From positions 551,577 to 615,576 of the forward strand of contig NZ_JAAOIW010000003.1 in assembly GCF_011440305.1 (NCBI RefSeq): 64,000 nt of DNA, written 5' to 3'. Below, piece by piece: positions 50,415 through 58,593 of this stretch. Within the stretch, counting starts at the first letter, position 1, and each line of letters begins with the position of its first letter. A program made the position numbers and the translations under genes. Under the pieces are notes generated by a model, which ran no database searches, had not been told where the DNA came from, and was given only the letters and a program-made list of their open reading frames with translations. The stretch comes from Paenibacillus agricola (GTDB taxonomy: Bacteria > Bacillota > Bacilli > Paenibacillales > NBRC-103111).

Positions 50415-51305
50415 TCAATCCTTATTTTGAAACGCTTTAAAATTAAAAAGAGTAAATATTAAAATAATGATGAAAATCACATACGATGCAGCAGCAGCTT
50501 TACCAAACTCATAGGTATAAAAACCGTATCGGTATACGTAAAGCATGAGTGTAAATAATGATCCGCCCGGGTTTCCATCAGGTCCCCCGATAACGAAAAC
50601 TTCTCCGAATCTTTTAAACGCATTGATCGTACCCATAACAACCATAAAAAAAATGACCGGCTTCATACTCGGAATGGTTATATAGAACCACTGCTGTAAC
50701 CTCTTAGCACCATCAACGCTTGCCGCCTCATACAAATCTCGCGAAATACCTTGGAGACCTGCCAGCCAGATTAAAACCGAGTAGCCCAATCCATGCCAAG
50801 TATCCATCAGAATAACGCTAAATTGTGCATATCTGGGATCTGCCAGCCATCCGAGCGGAGCCACACCGAACCAGCTTAAGAATGTATTGGCTATCCCTTT
50901 TTCCGTCGGGTAAAGCAGCAGCAGGAATACGATGGAGGCCGCAACCGTCGAAGTGACATTCGGTAAAAAGTAAATCGCCTTGAATAGGACGCTCAACCTG
51001 CGGGCGGTAATTCCATTAATCATTGAAGCGATAATAAAGCTCGCTGGCAATCCGATTCCAAGCCCCATCACACCCATAATTATTGTGTTTTTAAGCGCTC
51101 GCCAAAAGGTTTTATCAGACCAAATAAATTCATAATTGCTGAATCCTGCCCAGACCCCTCTCACTCCGTTGTGGTGATACAAGCTGATACGGAAAGCTTC
51201 TCCTATCGGATACAAGGAAAAGGTAACGACCCCCAGAATCAGTGGCAGCAGAAACAAATAACCAACCGTATGTTTATTTACCAGCATATTTTTATTAATG
51301 ATCAT
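50415..51305 (-). CDS. Sugar ABC transporter permease, MalF type
   Basis: A 296-residue CUT1 permease with EAA segment ISRDLYEAASVDGAKRLQQW. ATG 51305 is nine bases after AGGAGG; a second ATG two codons upstream is too close to it. The gap 51306-51410 separates it from the response regulator and probably contains its promoter. Confidence 0.85.
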   Translation of the reverse strand: MIINKNMLVNKHTVGYLFLLPLILGVVTFSLYPIGEAFRISLYHHNGVRGVWAGFSNYEFIWSDKTFWRALKNTIIMGVMGLGIGLPASFIIASMINGITARRLSVLFKAIYFLPNVTSTVAASIVFLLLLYPTEKGIANTFLSWFGVAPLGWLADPRYAQFSVILMDTWHGLGYSVLIWLAGLQGISRDLYEAASVDGAKRLQQWFYITIPSMKPVIFFMVVMGTINAFKRFGEVFVIGGPDGNPGGSLFTLMLYVYRYGFYTYEFGKAAAASYVIFIIILIFTLFNFKAFQNKD

Positions 51306-51410
51306 CGTCATTCACCTCCTTTATGTCGTCCCTTGGTCTTATTATCCGTAATTTCCATAGGGATACATAGGTGAAATTCTTATGATTGGTTTGTAATGTT
51401 ATCGAATGAG

Positions 51411-52637
51411 CTACATTTTCCGGTACTCCAATGGGGTAACGCCCACCCTTTTTTTAAACACCTGCCCAAAGTACTTGGCATCGGTATATCCAACTTCTCT
51501 GGAGATATCAAATATTTTCAAGTCTGTTTGCTTTAACAGCTGCTTCGCCTTGTCGATCCGAATATCGGCCAAAAAATTCAAAACGGTTTCAGCTGTCCTT
51601 TCCTTGAATAAATTGGCGAAATAATTGGGGGTCAAATAGACAACATCGGCTACGTCCTGCAAAGAGATATCTTGCGAATAATGCGACTCCATGAATGTAA
51701 TCGCCTTCTGAATGATCGAAACATGGCGCTGCTGCATTTTGTTTTCTATGCTTTGGGCAAGGTCATTTACATATTGCAGAAGCCACATTTCAAGCTGTTC
51801 AATGGTTTTTCTTTTTTTAATCTGTTCATCCAATGCCGTGAGCTCCAGTATGTTTCCATCTGAAAGATCCCACTCGATTAACTGGCGGAGCAGCGTGTAA
51901 ACCAACTGCAAGCATATCTTGCGTAGATGATCAGGAGTGGGAGTGACATCCCCGACAACGGCGCGCAAAAATTGTCTTGCATACCCGCCGGCTCCGTTTA
52001 TATCCCCGATTTTCAAAGCCATACACAATTTTTTTTCTACGTCATACGGGTATACGGCATGTTCCCGTGAAACCTGGTATCTGATGTCCCCAATGTAGAC
52101 GATGCTCTCTTTGCCTGAATACAGACGATATTGGACAGCCTCTACCGCTTCTTTGCTGGACTCGGTTATCCATTCCGGTTCATCATAGATGCCGCCAATT
52201 CCGATCGAAACAGACACCTTATAATAAATCCGTATATAATATTTTATTTTTCTGGCTATCGCCTGTAGCAGCTCCAAATAATACTTGCTGTCCATAGGCG
52301 CCTCCCGGCTTACGATCATAATGATTTGGTTATCGTAATTTTCGACAATCTCAGTATACAGCTGTTCCCTAAGCAGCTCCTCCACAATGTTTCGAAAAGC
52401 AAATAATAAGAGCTGCTTATCGCGAATACGGGCACTTTCCGCTACTGCATCCTCGTCATCGATCTCTAATACCAGGCATGTAAACAAATGGTTGCCGATG
52501 GACAGGTTCAGGTAATTACATCTCTCTCGTATATCAGGTAAGGACATTAGACCGGAAAGCAAATAACGCAAATACCTCTCCTTGAGCACAGGGATGCTGT
52601 GAAGCAGCTGTTGTCTTAATTGTACAACGTCCTTCAC
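51411..52637 (-). CDS. Response regulator output half, AraC-type (YesN C-terminal part)
   Basis: A 408-residue fragment with a central linker domain (about 1-260) and a C-terminal AraC HTH pair (DISLQDVADVVYLTPNYFAN, DISREVGYTDAKYFGQVFKK). It has no receiver domain; in YesN-type regulators both are one protein of about 530 residues. Its present start would be GTG 52637, with AAAGGAG four bases upstream. The receiver half lies 17 bp upstream in another frame, and the two halves join cleanly if one GCTTT unit is removed. Thus a split gene, either truly separate or recently broken. Confidence 0.75.
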   Translation of the reverse strand: MKDVVQLRQQLLHSIPVLKERYLRYLLSGLMSLPDIRERCNYLNLSIGNHLFTCLVLEIDDEDAVAESARIRDKQLLLFAFRNIVEELLREQLYTEIVENYDNQIIMIVSREAPMDSKYYLELLQAIARKIKYYIRIYYKVSVSIGIGGIYDEPEWITESSKEAVEAVQYRLYSGKESIVYIGDIRYQVSREHAVYPYDVEKKLCMALKIGDINGAGGYARQFLRAVVGDVTPTPDHLRKICLQLVYTLLRQLIEWDLSDGNILELTALDEQIKKRKTIEQLEMWLLQYVNDLAQSIENKMQQRHVSIIQKAITFMESHYSQDISLQDVADVVYLTPNYFANLFKERTAETVLNFLADIRIDKAKQLLKQTDLKIFDISREVGYTDAKYFGQVFKKRVGVTPLEYRKM

Positions 52638-52654
52638 CTGGCTCCTTTCTTGCT

Positions 52655-53029
52655 CTAAGCTTTGCTTTGCTTTGCTTTTTCGATGATAGCAAATAATTCT
52701 TCGATTTTGCTCGGCTTCAACAAATAATCAAAGGCTCCATTTCGAATCGCAGTCTGCACATAGGGAAAATTATCATAGCCGCTTAATAAAATAACCTTCA
52801 CATGCGGTACGATGCACAGCGCCTTTTCCGTTAACTCCAGCCCGTTCATATGCGGCATTATTACATCGGAGATGATCAAATCAGGCTTGACCTCCCTAAT
52901 CAACTGGAGCGCTTCCAGTCCGTCCTCCGCCTCACCAACGATCTCAATTTGATGCTTAGACCAGTCCATACTCATTTTCAGCCCATTTCTCACCCGTTCC
53001 GAATCATCCACTAAAATCATTTTATACAT
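52655..53029 (-). CDS. Response regulator receiver half (YesN N-terminal part)
   Basis: A 124-residue CheY-like receiver with acidic pocket VDDSE (8-9), phosphoacceptor D55 in IISDVIMP, Thr/Ser switch LLSGYD, and Lys in LLKPSK. ATG 53029 has GGGGG eight bases upstream and overlaps the histidine kinase stop by 8 bp. It ends prematurely (AKQSKA, stop) right in a GCTTT tandem repeat. Alone it could only act as a phosphate sink or small regulator. Confidence 0.78.
   Translation of the reverse strand: MYKMILVDDSERVRNGLKMSMDWSKHQIEIVGEAEDGLEALQLIREVKPDLIISDVIMPHMNGLELTEKALCIVPHVKVILLSGYDNFPYVQTAIRNGAFDYLLKPSKIEELFAIIEKAKQSKA
52659..52678. repeat. Four tandem GCTTT units at the break of the response regulator
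   Basis: GCTTT x4 on the plus strand, AAAGC x4 on the coding strand. With three units the two halves form one frame reading AKQSLEQERSQVKDVV. A pentanucleotide tract changes frame with each unit gained or lost. Confidence 0.75.
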
Positions 53030-54812
53030 CGACGTATCCCCCTGGAAGTATGATTTGTATGTGGGATCCCCCATCTCTTCGACTTTCGAAGTGTAAGCCA
53101 TATCCTTCTCCATAAGCCAAATGAATGCGCTCGTTAATGTTATAAATGCCATAACCTCCGTTTTGCGAAGGCTGTTCGAGGAGAGCTTCTATTTGTTCCA
53201 AATCCATCCCAATACCGTTATCGATAACTTCCAGCAGGATGAGTTGACCTTCTCTTTTTGCTATGATCGAAATCATACCACGTTTATTTTTTAGCGGTTT
53301 GATTCCATGCAGCAGCGCGTTTTCCACCAATGGCTGCAAAATTAGTTTAATGCATGATTCCTCCAATACATCTGGTTCCGCTTTAATATCGTATTCAAAT
53401 TTATCCTTGAACTGGAGCTTTTGGATATGAAGATAATGCTCGATCGTTTCCAATTCCTTAGCAATGGTCGTCATTTCGTCACCTTTATTTAGAATGAGCC
53501 GGAAAAACTGGGCAAACGCCGTTGTCATTTCTGCAATTTCATCATATTCCTTTGTTATGGTCATCCAATAGATGGAATCCATCGTATTATACAAAATATG
53601 TGGATTTATTTGTGCCTGCAAGGCTCGAAGCTCCGCCTCTCTGATTTTCTTTTCATCGTCCCTCACTTTACTAATTAGAGCTCCAATTTCTTCCGTCATT
53701 TCATTGAAACTCTCCGATATTTCTCCAAATTCCTCCTGTGTTCCCAAATGGACTTTTGTATGGATATCTCCATCCCTTACTTTTTTAATATGGCGGATTA
53801 ATTTCATTAATGGTAGGGTAATACTAGATGAAATTAACACGGAAAAAAGAATGGATAATGCCACTGTTATGAGCACAATCATAATAATCGTACCTTTAGC
53901 AAGTTCTATATGTTTATAGACAGCAGCTTGCGGAATCAAAGTAACAAGCTTCCAGCCCGTATATTGCGATGTAAAGTAATGAACGGAATACATCGTTCCT
54001 TGTAATAAAATTAGGGAGCTTCCATTGGATGAACCGTTAATAACCCCCCATACATGGGGATCGGCTTTAGTAGAAACTCGCTCCTTACTAACATGAGAAA
54101 TGATGAATCCTTTTTCATCTACTAAATAAGTAATGGCCAACATATCCGTGAGCACATTTTTAAAACTGTCAAAGATAAAACTTTCACGGACACTAATTAG
54201 CATAAGACCCCATTCCTTAAGGTCTAGTAATCCTAGTGTTTTTCTCGCATTATAAATAACCTTTGGTCCTGAATCACGGTTTGAGAATATGTCCTTGTTC
54301 GAAAACAACCATAACGGTTTCCCCTTAGCCGAATACGACTGTTGATAAATCAAGGTTTGTTCAATCTCCGATTTTATTCGATTTGCGGCAGTTGCGTCCG
54401 TATTAACGAATAAATTCAAGCCGTATTGGCCGAAAATACTTACAGATTGAATCTGTTCAGAACGTCCCCCGAAAATCTTCGGATACACGATCTCATAAAA
54501 CGTTTTTTCAAAATTAGCTCTGGCCGTCGTGTCAGTTGAGGCATCGGTTTCCATAATAAATTGCAGATCTTTGTTAGAGACGATGTTTACATACAATTCA
54601 TCAATATCTTTGAGCTTGTAATCAATATTTTGCATCGTTTGCTTGAGAACCTCTTGAACAGATTGACCTACTTCATTAACGATGGCTTCTTTTAAAATAA
54701 GAAAAAATACCCAGCCTATAATAGACGTGGATATTACGATAAGTAATACAAAGGATACGATTAATTTGGATTTAAGCCTCATATTCTGAAGTGACCATCC
54801 CATAGTTGCCAC
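53022..54812 (-). CDS. Sensor histidine kinase, YesM type (HisKA_6/LytS-like)
   Basis: A 596-residue membrane kinase. TM1 near 15-37, extracellular dCache-like sensor (about 40-300), TM2 near 305-328, HAMP (about 325-380), phosphoacceptor His in QAQINPHILYNTMDS, and ATP-binding N-box VENALLHGI with G-box VIDNGIGMD. Cognate to the split receiver next to it. Such kinases sense oligosaccharides and drive the ABC importer. The GTG start at 54812 has AGGGGAG six bases upstream. Confidence 0.88.
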   Translation of the reverse strand: MATMGWSLQNMRLKSKLIVSFVLLIVISTSIIGWVFFLILKEAIVNEVGQSVQEVLKQTMQNIDYKLKDIDELYVNIVSNKDLQFIMETDASTDTTARANFEKTFYEIVYPKIFGGRSEQIQSVSIFGQYGLNLFVNTDATAANRIKSEIEQTLIYQQSYSAKGKPLWLFSNKDIFSNRDSGPKVIYNARKTLGLLDLKEWGLMLISVRESFIFDSFKNVLTDMLAITYLVDEKGFIISHVSKERVSTKADPHVWGVINGSSNGSSLILLQGTMYSVHYFTSQYTGWKLVTLIPQAAVYKHIELAKGTIIMIVLITVALSILFSVLISSSITLPLMKLIRHIKKVRDGDIHTKVHLGTQEEFGEISESFNEMTEEIGALISKVRDDEKKIREAELRALQAQINPHILYNTMDSIYWMTITKEYDEIAEMTTAFAQFFRLILNKGDEMTTIAKELETIEHYLHIQKLQFKDKFEYDIKAEPDVLEESCIKLILQPLVENALLHGIKPLKNKRGMISIIAKREGQLILLEVIDNGIGMDLEQIEALLEQPSQNGGYGIYNINERIHLAYGEGYGLHFESRRDGGSHIQIILPGGYVDV

Positions 54813-54840
54813 TTAAATCTCCCCTGTCTGGAATTATGCT

Positions 54841-55282
54841 TTACAACTTATCCTCTATTTGGCTAACCACTCTTTGAAGATTAACTGCAAAGCCTTTTAA
54901 TCTTAGGTTCATCAAACCTTAGAGACGATCCTGAAATACTTAATCCGGCAATGACTTCTCGCCTTTTGTTGCGAATCGGCATGAATATGCACCTAATTCC
55001 ATATTCATGCTCCATATTATCTATGGAATACCCTCTAGCCCGAATCTGCTGCAAATCCCGTATAAGTGCTTCTTTATTGGTTATCGTACTATCTGTTATG
55101 GCTGTAAGCCCCCTCTCTACTACAGTCTTGATCCTGTCGTCGGGTAAATAAGCCAGCATCCCTTTACCGATACCGGTACAATAAAGTAGTGCCTTTACAC
55201 CCAGCATGGATCTTGAGAAAAGCTGATTCCGGGGACAGGTAAAATCTAAATAAACCATGCAGTTAGACTGAATAGTAGACAC
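54841..55282 (-). pseudogene. IclR-family regulator remnant
   Basis: The surviving 133 residues match the IclR effector-binding domain (SRSMLGVKALLYCTGIGKG, SIDNMEHEYGIRCIFMPIRN). The helix-turn-helix half is missing, cut off at an IS3-family element. Near the C-terminus a frame change in an AAAA tract leaves a stop after KIKRLCS, while the neighbouring frame continues KGFAVNLQRVVSQIEDKL to a stop at 54841, as a normal IclR end would. Non-functional as a DNA-binding regulator. Confidence 0.75.
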
Positions 55283-55327
55283 AGATTATACTAGATTCAA
55301 TAACTTGAATGAGGGAGCCCTGTGTCT

Positions 55328-55579
55328 ATGAAAAAGATCGATCATGATGAAACGTACAAGAAGCAGACCGTTCCATACATAAAGGAGAGTGGAAAGTCTG
55401 TAGCTGAAATCGGACGGGAGTTAAAAATTAACGTGAATACCTTATATGGCTGGTTGAAAAAGTACGGTAGTGAGCCTGAAATCGTAGCTGTGCAAGCGTT
55501 AAAGTCAGAAGACCAGCGACACAAGGAACTCCAGAAGCAGATTCGTGATCTCCAAGAGGAGAACGAAATTTTAAAATAG
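55328..55579 (+). CDS. IS3-family transposase OrfA
   Basis: An 83-residue OrfA with helix-turn-helix (SVAEIGRELKINVNTLYGWL) and C-terminal coiled coil (HKELQKQIRDLQEENEILK) needed for OrfAB fusion. The gene seems intact, with GGGAG upstream of the ATG; an in-frame GTG lies two codons before. Confidence 0.8.
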   Translation: MKKIDHDETYKKQTVPYIKESGKSVAEIGRELKINVNTLYGWLKKYGSEPEIVAVQALKSEDQRHKELQKQIRDLQEENEILK

Positions 55580-55582
55580 GCG

Positions 55583-56340
55583 ATGCACTTCTTCGCAAAA
55601 GACCGTCGGTAAAATACACGTTCATCTATGAACACCGCTGAGAATACCGACTGGAGAAGATGTGCCGCATTATGAACGTTTCGCGTATCGGCTATTACAA
55701 GTGGTTAGGGCGCCCCGAGAGTAACCGTGAGCGCCAGCACAAAGAATGGACAGGGCAAGTCAAGGAAGTGTATGAACGATCCAGGCAGATTTACGGAAGC
55801 CCCAAGGTCACCCAGCAATTAAAGAAGAATGGCATCTCGATCTCTGAGCGTACAGTGACCCGGATTATGAAAGCCAATGGGATCCGTTCCAAACGGTGAA
55901 AAAATACAAAGCGACAACCAACTCCAAGTACTCGCTGCCCGTTCAAGAGAATGTACTGAACCGTGAGTTTACGGCAAGCAAGCCTAATGAGAAGTGGATG
56001 ACGGACATTACCTATGTATCCACAAATGAAGGCTGGCTCTATTTGGCGAGCGTTATGGACCTGTTCTCCCGTGAGATCGTCGGCTGGCACATGAGTGAAC
56101 GAATGACCAAGTAATTGGTTCTACAGGCATTAAAACAAGCCTATGGAAGCCAACAACAATGCTTGCATCGAGTCCTTTCATAGTGTCCTGAAGAAGGAAA
56201 GGATTTACCTTCATAAGTACGAAACACGGGAAGAAGCGAAGAAGAGCATCTTTGAGTACATCGAAGTGTTTTACAACAACCAACGTATCAGCTTCTCACT
56301 TATTTCTGCAATTCCCAGCTCCGGTGAATTTACTGTGAAG
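55583..56340 (+). pseudogene. IS3-family transposase OrfB remnant
   Basis: Pieces of OrfB are recognisable in order: [67 protein letters not shown] (first catalytic Asp), [16 protein letters not shown], and ACIESFHSVLKKERIY (catalytic Glu). They are interrupted by stops near 55612, 55640 and 56114, a frame change near 55898 and an internal deletion near 56140 that removes the second catalytic Asp region. Not functional. Confidence 0.8.
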
Positions 56341-56345
56341 CAGCT

Positions 56346-57341
56346 TCAACTCTCTTTCCCTGTACTTGTCCGAAACCGTATAATGCGGCCTTCAGCCGCA
56401 GATAAGCTAGCAGCCGACGTCACTTCGAATGTACGGAAAGCATCCCCGTAATCGGACAATATACCGGAGGTATCCCCCGTTCGCAATGCATGAACAAAGG
56501 CCTCATTTTCCAATATATATGGATCGGAGCTATTCTTGTATTCCACCGTACGATCTCGCCCGATTTCTTTCAGGCTATTCGAACGGATTTCCAGAACACC
56601 TGAGGTCGTATACAAATCCAGGCCCATATGATGCCCTCTTGGAAGGATACACGTGTTGGAAATAGTCGCCACCATTCCGCTCACAAATTTGAGAGTGACT
56701 GTCCCCACATCCGGTATATCCATTCCTTCAGGAACTTCATGTGTGCGCCGCTTGCCAAAGGCTGCGTACAGCTCTTCGATCTCACCGCACAGATAACGAA
56801 TAAGATCCACAATATGTGTCGTCTGTTCGTTGAATTGTCCCCCCGAGCCGTCTAGTCTTCGCCACCATGCAATTTGCGGAAAGGAACTCATGAAATAACC
56901 CAATGCCATACCCACAGTGCCTTCCAACAGAAGCTCACGCGCTTTTGCCACAGAATCGAGGTAACGCCAATTGTAACCCACTGAAGTAATGAGTTGTTTT
57001 TCTGCTGCTTGATCCCGCAGTAGCCGCATACCGTCGGTCAGCTCTAATCCTAGAGGCTTCTCCACAAAAAAAGGGATACCACGTTCAATTAGGTGCATTT
57101 CAATTTCACCATGCCCCATTGGCGGTACGCACACATACACAGCATCCAATTTACATGATTCCAGCATTTGTACCACATTTGTAAACGCTTTCGCTTCAGG
57201 CCAGTTAATAGCTGCCCTCTCAGCACTGTCCTTGCTCCTGCCGCAAAAAGCCACAACCGATATACCCTCCATTTGTGAAAGTATACATTGATGCTTATCA
57301 GCGTATCTCCCTGTTCCTATAAAACCGATACGAAGTTTCAT
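56346..57341 (-). CDS. Gfo/Idh/MocA-family oxidoreductase
   Basis: A 331-residue NAD(P)-dependent sugar oxidoreductase. Rossmann motif IGFIGTGRYADKH, EKPLG (the conserved E-K-P) in FFVEKPLGLE, and catalytic His region GQFNEQTTHIVDLIRYL. Intracellular; the substrate is a sugar or inositol, unknown. First gene of the accessory cluster, with IS DNA directly downstream. It appears full length, ending where family members end. Confidence 0.85.
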   Translation of the reverse strand: MKLRIGFIGTGRYADKHQCILSQMEGISVVAFCGRSKDSAERAAINWPEAKAFTNVVQMLESCKLDAVYVCVPPMGHGEIEMHLIERGIPFFVEKPLGLELTDGMRLLRDQAAEKQLITSVGYNWRYLDSVAKARELLLEGTVGMALGYFMSSFPQIAWWRRLDGSGGQFNEQTTHIVDLIRYLCGEIEELYAAFGKRRTHEVPEGMDIPDVGTVTLKFVSGMVATISNTCILPRGHHMGLDLYTTSGVLEIRSNSLKEIGRDRTVEYKNSSDPYILENEAFVHALRTGDTSGILSDYGDAFRTFEVTSAASLSAAEGRIIRFRTSTGKES

Positions 57342-57483
57342 AATACCCCTCCTTTCGTTCTATAATACAGAATCGAGTTAAGCTATACAAACTTAATTTT
57401 CAAGTGATCTCTGAACAATCCTAAACGAACAACAGCACCAAGCTTTCTCAGCAAAAAACACGAAAATGTACACAAAACAAACC

Positions 57484-57528
57484 AAAAAAAACCATATTGC
57501 CTGTTAACTCGGCAATATGGTTTTTTAA
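57484..57528. terminator. Bidirectional intrinsic terminator
   Basis: AAAAAACCATATTGCC pairs with GGCAATATGGTTTTTT, perfect over 16 bp. It ends the queuosine-precursor transporter gene. The remainder of 57342-57483 holds the oxidoreductase promoter region only. Confidence 0.88.
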
Positions 57529-57539
57529 TTGTTAGATCA

Positions 57540-58262
57540 TTACGAGCTCTTGGCTTCTAATTCTGGTTGCAGCGTTGTTTGCAATGTTCCACGTGCCCAT
57601 TTAACAAGCAAATAAACAATGGGTGTGCCAATGACCGACATGGCAATTTTCACTCCTAGCTCGGTAGCTGTCGCCGTGGCCATTTCCATAAGAGGCATAA
57701 GTCCGATAAATCCAACCACGAAAAAAACGACGGTATCAACCAACTGGCAGGTGATCGTAGACACATTGGTTCGCAGCCAGAGATGCTTGCCGGCGGTTTT
57801 CGCTCTCAGCTTGGTAAACAGGTACACATCGATATTTTGGCTGATTGTAAAAGCGACCAATGAAGCCAGCACGATTCTCGGCACGGCACCCAGAATAACT
57901 TCCAGCTCTTTCTGGCTTTCGAAAAAAACAGCGGATGGCATCTGGATCACTAAAGTGAACACGCCAACCATAAATGCGTTGATCACCAAGGCAATCCAAA
58001 TCGCTTGCTGTGCTACCCGTCGCCCCCAAATCTCTGCAATCGTATCCGAAATAATAAACGTAATCGGATAGATGAAAATGCCGGCGGTTACAGCAGCAAA
58101 GCCTAGATCCACGATTTTGATCGCCACGATATTAGCAAGCATTAATGCTGCTATAAAACTCGCGGTCAAAATGATCAGCTTTCTTGTTGCAGGCTCGACC
58201 GCAAGAAAAGGGATCGCCCCACCTTTTGAAAGCGGGCTTGCTGGCTTATTACTTGTACTCAT
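57540..58262 (-). CDS. Queuosine precursor transporter (YhhQ/QPTR family)
   Basis: A 240-residue membrane protein with about six helices of the VUT_1/DUF165 family (ANIVAIKIVDLGFAAVTAGI, YPITFIISDTIAEIWG, LWLRTNVSTITCQLVDTVVF). It imports queuine, preQ0 or preQ1 for tRNA modification. I use the second ATG (58262), seven bases after GGAGG; the first is only one base away from it. A preQ1-I-type riboswitch overlies this ribosome binding site. Confidence 0.88.
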   Translation of the reverse strand: MSTSNKPASPLSKGGAIPFLAVEPATRKLIILTASFIAALMLANIVAIKIVDLGFAAVTAGIFIYPITFIISDTIAEIWGRRVAQQAIWIALVINAFMVGVFTLVIQMPSAVFFESQKELEVILGAVPRIVLASLVAFTISQNIDVYLFTKLRAKTAGKHLWLRTNVSTITCQLVDTVVFFVVGFIGLMPLMEMATATATELGVKIAMSVIGTPIVYLLVKWARGTLQTTLQPELEAKSS

Positions 58263-58269
58263 GCACATT

Positions 58270-58312
58270 CCTCCATAGTTTTGTTTATAGACAGGATGGT
58301 CGCGAACTGTCT
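58270..58312 (-). promoter_or_regulatory. PreQ1-I type riboswitch
   Basis: On the minus strand: P1 GACAG ... CTGTC enclosing TTCGCGACCATC, then the A-rich tail TATAAACAAAACTATGGAGG, which contains the ribosome binding site. The order and size (about 40 nt) match the class I preQ1 aptamer, where the tail folds back onto P1 and hides the Shine-Dalgarno sequence. Translation control of the transporter is expected. Confidence 0.75.
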
Positions 58313-58320
58313 TTGTACAC

Positions 58321-58348
58321 TATATAATAATTTACTGTGTATCTACAA
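58321..58348 (-). promoter_or_regulatory. Promoter of the riboswitch-transporter transcript
   Basis: TTGTAG, 16-bp spacer, TATATA on the minus strand; the start point would fall just before the aptamer. The rest of 58349-58593 holds a TCTCCTT...AAGGAGA hairpin at about 58420-58440 and the catalase promoter region. Confidence 0.55.
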
Positions 58349-58563
58349 GACTAAACTGTATGAGATAATGTCTGCCTTAATCCGGCCATGCCTTCCGTAG
58401 CTGCCTGCATCATCATGTCTCCTTCAGACTCAAGGAGAAAGGCTGTCCCTAAAGTCTTTGCAGACATGGGGATCGCCTATTAGTTGATCTTTCGAGAAAA
58501 AGTTGAAATATATAAATTAGATTGATTTTAATTTAAGAATTGTTATCATATAATAGAACAGCT

Positions 58564-58580
58564 TTATAACTCCATTATAA
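58564..58580 (+). promoter_or_regulatory. PerR-box-like sequence before catalase
   Basis: TTATAAC-TCC-ATTATAA, 14 bp before the catalase start. It resembles the PerR box but with a three-base centre, not one, so peroxide control is only suggested. Confidence 0.35.
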
Positions 58581-58593
58581 GAGGTGATTTTAT

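Larger units (their letters stand above)
55276..56340 (+). mobile_element. Decayed IS3-family insertion sequence
   Basis: An orfA frame and a broken orfB frame of IS3-type transposase. Near the left end TAGACACAG (55276) and CTGTGTCTA (55320) form a short inverted repeat. No matching terminal repeat or target-site duplication was found at the right side, and the right end abuts the oxidoreductase stop. The ends given are approximate. It separates the IclR remnant from the oxidoreductase gene. Confidence 0.7.
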
